Below are positions 11,065-23,000 of a DNA stretch of 64,000 nt, in pieces. The DNA is taken from NCBI GenBank assembly GCA_037974665.1, contig CM075773.1:48748080-48812079 (forward strand). Direction: 5' to 3'. The position numbers were made by a program, and so were the translations under genes. Numbering within the stretch: the stretch's first letter is position 1; every line of letters starts with the position of its first letter. This DNA comes from Ehretia macrophylla (Eukaryota > Streptophyta > Magnoliopsida > Boraginales > Ehretiaceae). Under the pieces are notes generated by a model. The model had not been told where the DNA came from. It searched no databases and saw only the letters and a list, made by a program, of their open reading frames with translations.

Positions 11065-11573
11065 GAGTAAATTACTTGTCGCTCTTATATATTTTGTCTG
11101 AAATACTCATTCACTTCTTGTATTTTTAAAATAGGTTCATTACCCTCTTGTATTTTTTCGATTAAACTAATGCACCCAAAATCTCTTATTCCGTTAGCAA
11201 ACGTTACCAAATTAGTTAATTGATCGTTATACCCTTATATAAAGTTAAAATCGAAAAAACACAGGGAGGTAATGAACATTTTTTAAAAACACAGGGGATG
11301 AATGAGTATTTCAGAAAAAACACAAGGGGACGACAAGCAATTTACTAAAAATGTATTTTTGTCCAACAACAAATTTATTTAAACCAAAAGCATAAAAAAA
11401 TCGCATTTTAAGCGCGTGTGTTGCAATTGCCGTTAAATTAGACGATTTTTCTAACGGAGGGGACGGTCAGCTACATTCCGAAAATTACAAAAGAGTAATG
11501 AGCCTATTTTAAAAATATAAAAGGTGAATGAGTATTTTAAACAAAATACAAAAAGACGACAAATAATTAACTC
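11065..11573. mobile_element. Mutator-like MITE (509 bp)
   Basis: Long imperfect terminal inverted repeats of about 90 bp are present: the left starts GAGTAAATTACTTGTCG, the right end on the opposite strand GAGTTAATTATTTGTCG. A 10-bp direct repeat TTTTATTGTG flanks the element (11055-11064, 11574-11583). An additional inner copy of the repeat at about 11230-11345 makes the structure compound. Non-coding. The duplication length points to the Mutator superfamily. Confidence 0.8.
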
Positions 11574-11583
11574 TTTTATTGTG

Positions 11584-13766
11584 TACGAGTGTCGTTTTCA
11601 TCATTGACATGAATTTAATAATTTTTGTGAGAGGAATGGACAATGAATAAATTATCACCCAGATATATGCAGTGGTTGAGATAGTTCAAGTACATTAGTA
11701 TTTATGACTCATCTATTCAATCTATCGTTAAGCTACAGAAGAAATTATTGAATGAAGTAAAGAATTAATAAGTTTGTTGGGTATATTTATTCAATGGGGC
11801 ATACTCTACTCCTTTTTTATATACTAAAAGACACGAATCGCATTATCATTCAGAAGTATTGAATGTTATATCATGCAACAATAATGCAAAAGTAACCACA
11901 AATTTGGTGGACATTTTGGTCAACGAAAATTACGGGTATGTTTAGTCTAATTTTTAAATATTTAAAAGTGTTTTTTTGAGTTTAAAAGTTAAATTTAATT
12001 TGTTTGACCCATTTTTTTAAGAGCTATAAGTAAAAGCTGAAGCTACAAAAATCTAAAAAAATAAGAAATTTCAAATCGAAACTCTTTGAAATTTTTTTTT
12101 GGAATATTGTTTTTACATCATGCTGGCAACTGTTTTTAGCTTTTGATATGACAAGATCAAAAGTTTTTGACAATACTTTTAACTAAAATTTTACTACTAA
12201 AAATTTTACAACTTAATAATTACGCCAAACAAATTTCAAATCGATATAGTGTAAGAACTGAGCGGGATGATCGAATTCATTATTATCAAAAGATGAAGCA
12301 CGTAATCAAAGATAAAGTAACAGTAATGAAATAGATCAAAATGGAAATATTTTGGCTCACTTTCTCATTGAAGTATTACCCTAATGAAAATGATCCAAAA
12401 TCTTGAAGACGTAAAAGAGACATTTTAATAAAACAAATACTTCTCGGCGAGTTCAATAGAAACTTAGAAGGTAATAAAATAAATACTTCACGCCACAATG
12501 AGATTCAGAAATAGTTTAGGGCTGCGTTACTCTTCAGATAATTAAAAAATTAGAGTTTGAATCTCATGAAAGTGAAAAACAAATGAGAAAAAAAATTTCG
12601 TGCCAAAACAATAAAATGGTCTTCAAACAGTGCAATTATACAAAAATACTCCTAAACTATGATTTTGAAATTTGTAGATCCGACGGTCCTCAACTTTCCT
12701 TAATTTCTAAAATATATTTCTTTTTATCGTAGAGTATTTATCAATTTGCGTTTAAGTAATATTATATATCACACCTTTTTATTCTATCACCCTTTTTATA
12801 TAGTATAATTTTTATTATATATACGAAAGGTTTAACATTCAATACATGAATTCTTTTTATCGTAGAGTATTCTTACGAGCTTAATTTCTAAACATTGCAA
12901 AAAAATTAATTTAGTGCACAATATTTAAATTTTCTTTCAATTTCGTCTCTAGTTCAAAAATAATGTACTTACCTTCTAAAGTTTAGATTTTTTGTGAAAT
13001 TTGCCCTAATTTTTATAGCTATGCCTTATTTTGTTACTAGTAAAATTTCTGAAACTAAAGATGCCAAAATTGTAAGAGTATGCTATACAATCTAATGTTC
13101 TATCTGGCCTAACTGTGAAATTTTAATTTTTGAATTGTAGACTTTTTAACAGTAGAGCTTTGGTTAGAAGTGTTGTTAAACAAAAATTGTTGACTGTTTA
13201 GCCTATGTTGAAAAATATTGAGCTTTTAGAATATTTGGGGGCAATGTTAAACTTTAAAAAATATGAATAGGTATATTTGAAAAAAAAAATAGATTCACAA
13301 AAGTCTATTTTGAAAAGTTTTATTTTGGAACTTCTTGTTTTTTAATTTTTTTAAACTTTAACTTTTACCTAAAAACACTTTAAGAAATGGGCCAAATAGA
13401 TTAGCCTCACATTCTAAACTCACAAGAAGTATTTTTTTAATGTCAAAAAGTTAGACCAAATAGAGCTTAAAACCCTTACCAAGATGAACTTTACAGCTCC
13501 AAATGAAACGCAATTGGATCCTTTTATTTACTTATTTTTTCATCTATTAGATAAGATGTATTATGAGTTATCGGATTTGATCTTTTAAAATTTTAACCAT
13601 TCATTTCAATTTTATTTTAATTATCTTTTTCCAAATTAAAATTTAAAATTAATGGTTGAGATTTAAAAATACCAAATTTTATGACACATAATAAACTTTA
13701 TCTAGTATATGAGAAAATTAGTACAGAAGAAGATCCAAACCCGAAACGTAACTCACACTACAAAAG

Positions 13767-13768
<2 letters not shown>
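11584..13768. other. Gene-free DNA, possible old hAT-like fold-back
   Basis: No gene. The segment at about 11936-12060 (phrases 'gtttagtctaat', 'tttgacccat', 'aagtaaaagct') resembles the reverse complement of about 13340-13470 ('atttggtctaac', 'tttggcccat', 'aggtaaaagtt'). They may be the worn ends of a 1.5-kb element, but no target duplication was found. Confidence 0.3.

Positions 13769-13834
<66 letters not shown>
13769..13834. repeat. (TA)33 microsatellite
   Basis: An uninterrupted TA repeat ending exactly at the CTAG terminus of the element at 13835-17944. A shorter TA run (17945-17956) continues on the other side, so the element appears to have landed inside a TA tract. Confidence 0.95.
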
Positions 13835-13835
<1 letters not shown>

Positions 13836-14348
13836 TAGTTAGGTTTGCCCGTGCAAATGCACGAGCTGAACCCAATGTATATTGAAATAGATGTTGTATA
13901 TGAAATTTTTAAATGAGATATACGTTATACAAGTTGCAAGTTTTTTTTTTATAATTGTAATTACCTTTTTCAAAAAATTATAATAAATGTTTTAGAATTT
14001 AATACAATAAAAATCAACCTGTATTGATCAAATGAAATTGTTGAATAAATAGTATTATCCATATAATCGTAAACAAATTTAAGATACAATAACATATTAG
14101 CACATGAACACATATATAAGCACACATTTACAGTAGGGAAGGCACAAAAGAAGCTACCCAGATTATAATATGCTTGAATTGCATTTGCAAAATATTATTT
14201 TTATTGTAGTGTATCACAAATCAAATATTAAGATACATATTCGTAATACACATTCACAAAAGAATATATTAAGATACAGTAGATGCATACGTGCGTGAAT
14301 ATATAGATTAACAGGCGGAAAGAACAAAATAAGTAAACTAAATGACAC

Positions 14349-14700
14349 TTAATTTGCCTTGCATTTTACTACTTTAAGCTCCATATTGCGAACAATGGAA
14401 AATAGATATACGGATTGAATTAATTGATCTACCAATATGGATTTAATTGAGAAAATCTCCTTATGACTGTGCATGCAATGTTTATTGGGTACTTGAATCA
14501 CCTCACCAGCAACCTCCTTCGTTTGAAAGGAAATACCAAACACTTCCTTGCTTGTTTTTGTCACAAACTGTGCTCGTGTTGTCAAATGTCTATAAGGTAG
14601 GTCTCCTCTGGTTTTCTTCAGCTATCCAAATCAATCTCAATAGTTTACTTCTTTACACTTCGGAATGATGGTTATCAAACCATAGGCCCCACATGATGTT
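14349..14700 (-). other. Unassigned segment inside the Helitron, possible exon remnant
   Basis: On the minus strand a 78-codon frame (14349-14585) follows a plausible acceptor (ttatag, near 14600). The translation (…FVTKTSKEVFGISFQ…) matches nothing I recognise. It could be another captured exon or chance. Confidence 0.25.
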
Positions 14701-15004
14701 GGTAGGATAATGTTCTTGTAATTCTTTTTATTTTATTTTATTTCACTATATTGAATCAAGTACTTTTGGAAGTTATGCATAAAAGTCGTATATTAGAAGT
14801 TAATATCAATATAAGTTGTGTTTTAAACAATCTGAAAACATGTCAATATGAGAACTTAAGACCTTAAAAAAAAAAAAAAAAAAAAGTGAAATCACTATCC
14901 ACAAGAGACAGCATTAATAGCAAGGATAGTCAAGGTAAGCCAATATCAAGCATATAATATGCAAACTACTCAAAATAAATATCTTTAGAGGTATAACTTC
15001 CAAA

Positions 15005-15200
15005 AGCATAAACCATACGCTTTTCCTCCATGTCTGTGCTTCTTAACCTGTGACGTTAAGGATTTAGATTGCTACTTTGTGCCAATCAACAGATGTTCAG
15101 CTATTTTCACCTTACCAAATTAACCATGACCAAGAACTTTCCCAAGTCTATAGTTTCTATGACAAAAAATCTGCAGTACCAATGCATCTGCTGTCCATGA
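15005..15200 (-). pseudogene. SnRK1/SNF1-type protein kinase fragment (N-lobe), disrupted
   Basis: On the minus strand the translation NYRLGKVLGHG, stop, FGKVKIAEHLLIG, then in a shifted frame HKVAI, stop, ILN, corresponds to the start of the kinase domain of plant SNF1-related kinases: glycine loop, following beta strand, and the strand with the VAIK lysine. The Ser codon of the glycine loop is now a stop, one base is missing before HKVAI, and the VAIK lysine codon is a stop. A weakly similar DMEEK follows. Only the first ~60 codons of the domain are visible. It is clearly non-functional and lies inside the probable Helitron, in the same orientation as the phytanoyl-CoA dioxygenase exons. 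I am confident of the kinase family and less so of the exact subfamily. Confidence 0.65.
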
Positions 15201-15402
15201 TCCTACAATAATAAGATCAAAACATGAGGTTCTCATAAGAAGATTAGAAATATATAATATGAAGATACAAATCATGATATCATACACTGATAGTACTTAT
15301 ATTTGACCCTTTAGTTTTGAGAGACTATATTTTCCATAACCATATCCCAACTAAAACGTCATCTCTTTACAAATGGTTACGTTCCACAGGCATGAAGTAA
15401 AG

Positions 15403-15630
15403 TCAAAGAATATTGAATAAAATATCTCCATTTAAAATACCCATGATTATCATTACAATGAGATAACAAATTCTTCCATGCAGACATTTTAATAAGCTTT
15501 CACAATCCTTCAACCAAAAAGTTGAAGTTAAAAGTTCCCCATCAGTTCCTGCTAATGACCAAGGTTTAGCAAGTTTTAACAATTTATCACACACTTTATC
15601 CTCATAATTGTCATTACACCACTCAAACAT
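15403..15630 (-). other. Unassigned 75-codon frame inside the Helitron
   Basis: The frame on the minus strand reads as a plausible globular peptide (…NYEDKVCDKLLKLAKPW…), but I do not recognise it. It sits between the kinase fragment and the dioxygenase exons where the catalytic dioxygenase exons would be expected, and it does not contain them. It may be a third captured fragment. Confidence 0.3.
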
Positions 15631-16024
15631 TAATAGTCAATCTAAATAGCATGTGAAATGCATAAGGTGACACTAATTGCATTGTTTTACTTTGTGTTCT
15701 TAGTTATGATTCAAATGAAAAGAAAGTTATGCCACTGAAATTTGCTACCTGTTCATATGAAAAAAATAGTTGACAAATTGTAATGTTGCAATAATATGTT
15801 ACTACTCAGTACGATTAGTCAGAGAAGACATCCAATTTCCTCTAATGTTAATAGTTAAAATTGATTAATTAAGCTTAAGTTTTAATTTCAGATTTGAAAA
15901 TTTACCTTACCAAAATATTTTCAAGTACCTTAAGATATCAACCAGAGAACATGGTTAAAGATCATAATAAAGACATTGGAAGTAAATCCACATTATCGTT
16001 TATCACAAATATAAGTAGTAATAC

Positions 16025-17400
16025 CTTAAAGATGTACATGGATTGAATGATTGCTGGCTTCCTGTAACCTAATGATTTTACTAATCTTGAAAATCTCTCT
16101 GAGTAAGAAAATTCCTTAAATACTGGATCAAGCTCATGTAAAGCTGCAAAATAATGGCACAAGAAAACAAAAATACCATAAGCAGCATTGAATAATGAAC
16201 TTCTACATAATTACAGACCATATCTCTAATAATTTAATTCAAAACTCATAATAGGGAACAACACCAAAAACGCAGGTTCGAGTCAAGAAGAATTGTATCA
16301 TAACATGAATTTTTCTCCAAACTTCTTATTGAAAGGACCGAGTGGAAGCATACCATGCCCAACTTTGTTGATCGAGAATTGTTTTGATTGCTTTAGGTTG
16401 CCTTCATTATCAAAAGTTTTCTCTGTCCACAAACCAATCATAAGCCCGTATACTTAGCATAGAGTTAAATTTAGCAAGATGTAGATACATAATATAGAAA
16501 AGTTGAACAAATTCCATGAAGCTGAATGTACCAAAACATTAAGAGGCAAAGAGAGATAATGTTGGCTGGACTTATTCAAATAGCACCCTGTAGATGATGA
16601 TACATTATGTAAACCATGCTGAACAAAACCAAGTGATTCAGCAGAACCTACAACAAGCTAAATGAGAACACAACACATGAAAGCTCACATGATAAGATTT
16701 ATTAACGTGTCAATCAAAGTTAGACCCACTTCTACCAAGAAATCCACACAAAAATCAAAAAAAGATAACGATGTATCAACTCTAAACCAAAATTGAACCA
16801 TTATCCATTACACTCTAAAACAATAAAATACAATAAGCAAATGAAAGGTTTCTTCAAGCTCATACATCCTCGTTTTCATTAATCTTAGTCCTTATAATTA
16901 GTAAACAATAGACCACGATCTGTCAAGTGTTTTTTTTTTCTTTTTTCTTTTTGAATATCATATCGAGTCTTTAGCAACCTATTAAAAAGTCTAATCAATC
17001 AACTAATAGTAAAAAGTTGATACAAAGAAATAAATGGAATTAATAAGCGAGTCAAAACTAATAAACCAAAAGTACCTTCGAAGAAATAGGAAATATTCTT
17101 AGCATTCTCGTAGAAGTCGTCATCAATTAATTGTTGCTGCAAAAATAAGGAGACTTAAATAAAAAGAAATGATAAAAAGCTATCTAACAATATTTCAAGT
17201 AAAGGATTGACTTCAAAACAAAATAACTGGTTCTTGGTGGAGAAAATGGAGGCAGTAGAAGAAGGGTCAAATTTATCAAGCAACTTCTTCATTATCTTCG
17301 TCATGGCATCTATCTCTTCTGGGCTTGCAAATAATTCCATCACCAAGTGCCCTTCACCATTGATGACTATTGTTGTTAAAGGAAAAAGGATGCCTGGTAA
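16025..17400 (-). pseudogene. Phytanoyl-CoA dioxygenase (PhyH) gene fragment, exons 1-4
   Basis: Four exons on the minus strand: about 17400-17227, 17136-17076, 16422-16354 and 16143-16025. Joined, they read through [68 protein letters not shown] and [12 protein letters not shown], the N-terminal half of plant phytanoyl-CoA 2-hydroxylase-like proteins (non-haem iron dioxygenases acting on branched acyl-CoA, typically peroxisomal). Exons 2-4 have good GT-AG borders and compatible phases. The start Met is lost. The exon 1 donor is damaged: the codon-preserving junction CAG is followed by TTATTT instead of GTTATT. The following exons with the iron ligands (HXD…H) are absent down to the SnRK1 fragment. 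Retained introns mean it was copied from genomic DNA. It lies within the probable Helitron. Confidence 0.8.
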
Positions 17401-17944
17401 CACTCATTGACATCACTAACACCGCCACCTATCACCGATCAACACCGCCACCAATATCACTACCATCACCCACGTACACTGTGTACACAGTCACGGGATG
17501 GGAGTTCGGCGCTTTGATGAGAAAAAGAAAAGGAAGAAAAGTAACTACATAGCATGTAGTGTGTATGAGTGCGTAGAGAGAGACCAAAAGAGAAAGAAAG
17601 CTTACCAGAAAGAGAAAAATCTGGAGAAGCTTCCAGGTCGATCTGTCTATTTGTGAGAGAGAACGTGTGAAGATGAAAGATGTGGTCAGATTCCACTAAG
17701 GGAAATATGGTCATATAATAAACTGTATAATATTATTAGCACACAGTACAATTCGTTTTTTGCATTGACAACCAACAAATATGACCGCTTGGACGATTTT
17801 ATCCCTGGACATTATGGTCCTAGAAAATAAAAAGTACAATAATGTTAAAGCATAGTACAAGCACTCTAAAGCAGTGATGACCTACAAATATGCATGCTTA
17901 GACAATTTTAACCCTTCATATTCTTTTATGTATTATATTAAAGA

Positions 17945-19716
17945 TATATATATATAATGAAATGATTTGATGAAATACAAGTTGTGTGAGTTAAAAATAG
18001 TGTGTATTTTGAGTTAAACAAATAAATAAATGAGAGATAAATAGGTTTAACAAAGAAAAACAAGTGTCTCTTGTATCTTATGTTGTTCAAATCAATCAAA
18101 GATATGACAAGGAGAAAGTGGACATCTTGGTTGACAAAATGCAAATCGCATAGAACCGGGGGTGGGGATGGGGGTGGGTGTGGGGGGAGAGGGATAGGGG
18201 TTGGGGGGCTTACGGGGGTGGCGGGTAGGGAAGATGGTTTTCATACTCTTTTTAATTTTTTTTTTTGGGAATAAGGATAGGTGCAAGGGTATTTTAGTTA
18301 TATCATAGTTCATACAAAGAAAAAATACAATCTCATATGCTATTTGCGCACGTGACATGTTCACGATAAAAGAGACAGACAGCAAACGAAAGGGTAGGTG
18401 TCAGAAAATACAGAGGAATTTTTGATAGTTTTATAAATATACGGGAGTTGCGTGATATTTTTGTATATCACAGAAGGCGAAGTTATACTTACCCAAAAAA
18501 AAAAGTGTCCCTTGTAACTGTTGTTCAAGATACGACAAGGAAAAAGTGAACATCTTTGTTGACACCATGCAAATCGCATATAACGAGCCGGGCTTGCATA
18601 TTAATACTTTACAAGGAAGATTAATCATCAAACCTCATCTAACATGTAATATTTATGATTATCTCGTACGTTAAAGAGTTGATGGGATTTTTTTTTTCTA
18701 TACTCTCTTTTTCCCATTTATTATATATGATTTACAATTTGTATTCCTGATAAATTTGGTAAATTTTCTTATATAACTTTTTTCATAGGCAAGTGCAATT
18801 ATATATGTAATATACAATTTGATAATAAGACAAGTCCGCTATAAATATAAAGCCTACTGGCCTCATAAATCAACACCGACTAATTGAGTTTAACATATAC
18901 CCATTTACATTAGGTATACTAGTAGAGGGTATTCCCAAATGGTATTGACACTTAATTTAGTTGATATAGGGTTGAATTTCCTAATAATCATAGTGACACG
19001 TGTAATCTTCAAAGAGTTAAAGTATCTAAGAATTATCCAAAGCAATTTAATATGTGAACTTATTTGAAAAGCAACCACATTTTATAAAATAGTTTCACAT
19101 GGCCAAATTTATAAGAAAAAGTACCTATAAATGTGTGATTAGAGAAAATTTTAAATTATTTAGATTAGATATGTTTATATATGTGAGAATCAATTCATGA
19201 TGATACTTTTTTTCTTAGGTGAGATGAAAATTCAATTCATCACTTTATATAAAATGAAAAACATAAAACAAGTATAGCAAATTTCAGCTTACAATTATTT
19301 TTGGGGAAACATTTCATTAGTCAAGTATTATGTGCGCTTCGAAATCTCTTACATGAGAATTAAAAAAGCGAAACATTCCCTTAATGAATCTTCCAATAAT
19401 TGGTTCGGACTATTTTTAGATATGCTAATATAATCGGCTAGATATCTCTTAAAATTATTAAAGAAAAAAAAAGAAAAAACTAGTATTTGTTTAATTTCTT
19501 AAACAACAAGGAGCTCTAAACCTTGAGGTTTGTATAGTCACGACTTTAATTTAAATACAAGATAGTCAAACGCTTTATTAACATTAGTTCTTATGACTAG
19601 CACGACTTTAGTTCTAAACTTATCCCCAGTTAACGACCTACTGCACAGAAACGAAAAGCTTTTCTGCACAGAGAGCAGCTTCATAGATATGGGCCATCTA
19701 AAGAATCACCTATTTC
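17945..19716. other. Intergenic DNA with a ~90-bp direct repeat and a G-rich tract
   Basis: A segment at 18060-18157 (aagtgtctcttgta … gcaaatcgcata) returns at 18501-18587 in diverged form. The G-rich tract follows the first copy. From 18600 to 19716 I see only AT-rich sequence without a gene. Confidence 0.45.
18157..18230 (+). repeat. G-rich low-complexity tract
   Basis: At least eight runs of G3 or longer separated by short spacers, strongly compatible with G-quadruplex structure on the plus strand. No gene starts here. Confidence 0.7.
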
Positions 19717-20012
19717 TATAGCTTTTTTCACATTACCAAATCAATCAAAACCAACCCTTTTATCTTGTTACGCTCGGACGGCTATATGAATTTGATGATA
19801 TTATTAAAGTCATTTACTTTTGCAGCTCTATGCATACGATATCTCGTTTGACCATCCTAAGTCTTTTGGGTTTCCTCGATTTCTGTTACTTTCTAGAGCT
19901 TTTTTCACATAATCGAATCAAACAAAACGAACCCTTTTATGATTATATGAATTTAACGGCGTTATTAGAGCCATCTAATTTCTAGCTCCGTGCATGTGAT
20001 ATCTCGTTTGAC
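19717..20012 (+). repeat. Direct duplication upstream of the glycine-zipper gene
   Basis: Copy 1 (19717-19852) and copy 2 (19893-20012) share the order gcttttttcacat, aaccctttta, tatatgaattt, cgatatctcgtttgac/tgatatctcgtttgac. The second copy ends 12 bp before the start codon at 20025, so the promoter and leader of that gene lie in duplicated DNA. Confidence 0.75.
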
Positions 20013-20024
20013 ACAGAATAGAGA

Positions 20025-23000
20025 ATGGAGACTAGTACAAGTGGTAGAATGGTGAGAATAGAGAATCCATTTGCTTTCAAAGTGGGTCAAGTCTTCACTG
20101 GCTTTGGCATTGGCTGTGGCATTGGCATAGGTGTTGGTCGCCCTTTGAATCTTGGTATAGTACACCATTATCTATCTCTTTTTCAGTATTTTGTTATCAC
20201 CATTTATTTTGAAGCATCATTAAATTGAAAAAAGCTATGAACTTTGTTGATGAATTTTAGTCTCGTTGCACGAAACTCCCGCAGAAAGAAGGTGGACTCA
20301 CTTTGAGGTCTGTCAGTCTTACCTGCATTTTTGCAGGGGTTATTTCTATGCCTTGAACGCGTGAGGTCCAGATTACAGGACAATAATTTTATTGTTGTGC
20401 CGAGGCTCATATTTTGTTATTATGAATTTTAGCATTTTACTTAAGAAAGATATGAACTTTAAAATAAATTTCAAGCCCAATGATGGAAAAGATTCAGAAA
20501 TGAAGTTTCAAGTGTTGTTACTTAAGTTATGGTGTTATTTGTTTGTTTTGTTTAGTTATGTGTAAAAAAGTTGGAATTTTGGGATGTTGTTGATTTTAGG
20601 AAGTAAGTGATCTTGGGTTTTTCATGTAGTTAATGAAGATATGAGTAGATAATGTTTGAATTCAGCATTTAGTCAGTGCATAATCATTTATACAGGTTGA
20701 TTTTCTGTCTATGTTGGGAATTTGTGAGTTTATATTGTGCATTCGTGGGGAATTTGTGCTTGAACTTCTATTCCTTTCCCTATTTGGTTTTTTGGGCCGG
20801 AGGGCGGGTGTAGGGGTGGGGAGTGGGAAGGTTAGAATGGTAGGCTTGATCATTCTCTACCTGGATAAGGGGTTTATCTAGTTGAAACTTTGTCCGGTTA
20901 CGTAAGATTTAGGACTCAAGAAATAATATTTGGTATCGGCAGCTAATTAGCTATATCATGGGAGAGAGAGCATGATAGGCTTTAGTTCGTTTATCTGTTC
21001 TCTGGTTTCCACGTCCACGAATATACATAGGGAAGAATATAAATTGCATAGCTTTGAACCGTGCTAAGTTTCACCGTCGTGATATCATGCAATTCAACAT
21101 AACTTCTTTTTAAGTGTTGCTATCATTCTGGTACTGAATTAGCAATTACCATGATAAATTATGACAGTGTTGGAACAGGGTATTAGAAAGGCATCTTATG
21201 AAGGTAGAGCTACTGATGTGATTGAAATCGTTTCATTTATATTATACAGAAATAAGAGAGTACCAAGGAGATGGCACATGTGAGGCAAAATGCATTATAA
21301 TGTGTTATATGAATGAACATATGCTCTGTATGTGATGTACATTGGCATCAAATCATAAATAATTGGAGAAGATGATGCTGCATTTGTTATATGTTTGATA
21401 ACATCTTGATAATCTGTGATCAAATCATATCAGCAATTATAATTTTAATCTGACACTCCCTGGTCTTTTTGTTTTTGTACATTGGATGAGCATTGTTTTT
21501 CCCATATCCAAACACTTCGTACTTCCACCTAGCATCGGTTATGGATTCTTTATAAGAAATTTATTGATAGGATGTAAGAGATTTTGTAACTAAAGTTTTC
21601 TATTTCTAGTTATTTCCCACTATACTTTTCATTGATGGATGCCTTATTTATTTTTTTAAAAAACTATTTTAATCTTGAATTCCCTCTGTCTATTAGGTGC
21701 AATACCTGTGTTGAATGAAGTCATGAGTGCCACTAGAGGTGCAACAGATGCATTTTCTGGTGTTGGCAGACATGTCAATAACTCGGTATGTCAGTTTTAT
21801 ATCTTTGTTCATGCAATTATTTTCTGGATACGTTATGACATTTACACTTTCTCTTTCATTGTAGTTGAGAAAGTTGGGGGCAAACAACATTCAAGCGGGC
21901 ATTGGATGCGGAGTAGGTTTTGGGCATGGTTTCGGAGTTGGTATGTATGTGGTAGACGAGAGTAGATTATGTACTAAAACATTTTTATAACATGAATACA
22001 CCTGAAATTCAATTTTGATGTGAAACATCTTGTAACCATAATGTAGCTAGCAATAGATGAGGTCAGATGCCTTCCATGGTAGGGAATGGCATAAACTTAA
22101 TGCTTAATAAAAGATCACTATTATTATCTAATATTCTTACTAACGACCAAGTTTGTCACTTAAGATATCATCATCAAGATATTCTAAAAATTATGTAGAA
22201 CAAACTTTTTTTCATACTTCAGAATTAATGTTCCCCATTCAACTCCAGATTGGTGACCCTTCTACAAAGCGAATGACCCTCTAACTATTAAAGGGGTAAT
22301 AGAACGAATCACACTTTTACCACTAAACTATACCCGCTACAATGCGAAATTCATTAGTGGCACCTTTTCTTTCTAAGCTTTGTGTAATGCCCTAGATGCT
22401 CTAGCTTCATCCTAATTCTGTCCTTGCAATGCCAAACCCTATAAACATTTTTCAAGTGAATTGAGTGCTCATGCTGTAACATTCTTTCACTTTTCGTTGA
22501 ATTTCCTCTAGTTGCCTTAGATCTTAAATCCTGGGCAGTAGCACTCGAAGTAAAATGTCATAGTTGAATAAGCAAAGGTTTTCAGTACCTCCTGACAGTA
22601 TGATTTTCACATTCATCCAGACGTGAATGTTCAATTGCTACATATTGGTCATATATGGCAGGTCTTGCTGTGAAGCCTGGGGTGTTGCATCAAATTCAAT
22701 CGTGTTTCATGGTATGTACTATTGCTAATTCTTTTGTTTATATGAGTGCCTCTAGGACTGGTCTTTTTGGTCACGAACTTAGAATCTCCTTATTTTACAG
22801 CAAGCCGTAACACATGTGATGATGAAACTTGGAATAGCTCCCAGCTTATCTGTTGGTCAAGGCTTGATTCCGGCACCTGGTCAAGGCTTAATTCCCGCTC
22901 CCTTGCAAAGTGGCATTGTAAAAGAACCCTCGTATCAAGATCAAATGGGAAGTATCAGGCAATTTTCACCCAATTTAGCTGAGAATGCATCCGAGAGCAA

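Larger units (their letters stand above)
13835..17944 (-). mobile_element. Probable non-autonomous Helitron carrying gene fragments
   Basis: Read on the minus strand, the element starts TCTTTAATATAATAC (17944 downward) and ends AACCTAACTAG (at 13835). About 12 bp before CTAG lies a perfect 6-bp stem with a 2-base loop, CGTGCA-TT-TGCACG (13850-13863). The base before the 5' TC is A and the base after CTAG is T, the expected Helitron insertion point, and both flanks are TA repeats. There is no Rep/helicase frame, so it would depend on another element. It contains four exons of a phytanoyl-CoA dioxygenase gene, a SnRK1-type kinase fragment and other unassigned pieces, all on the minus strand, as expected for gene capture. 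Near the 5' end a ~47-bp unit is present twice in diverged form (17767-17813, 17876-17922). The ends were judged by eye; the 3' hairpin end is the stronger of the two. Confidence 0.65.

Noticed and set aside
17466..17714. 82-codon minus-strand frame upstream of the PhyH exon 1
   Set aside because: It does not continue into the PhyH frame, is rich in Ser/Phe as expected for a C/T-rich leader, and has no recognisable domain.
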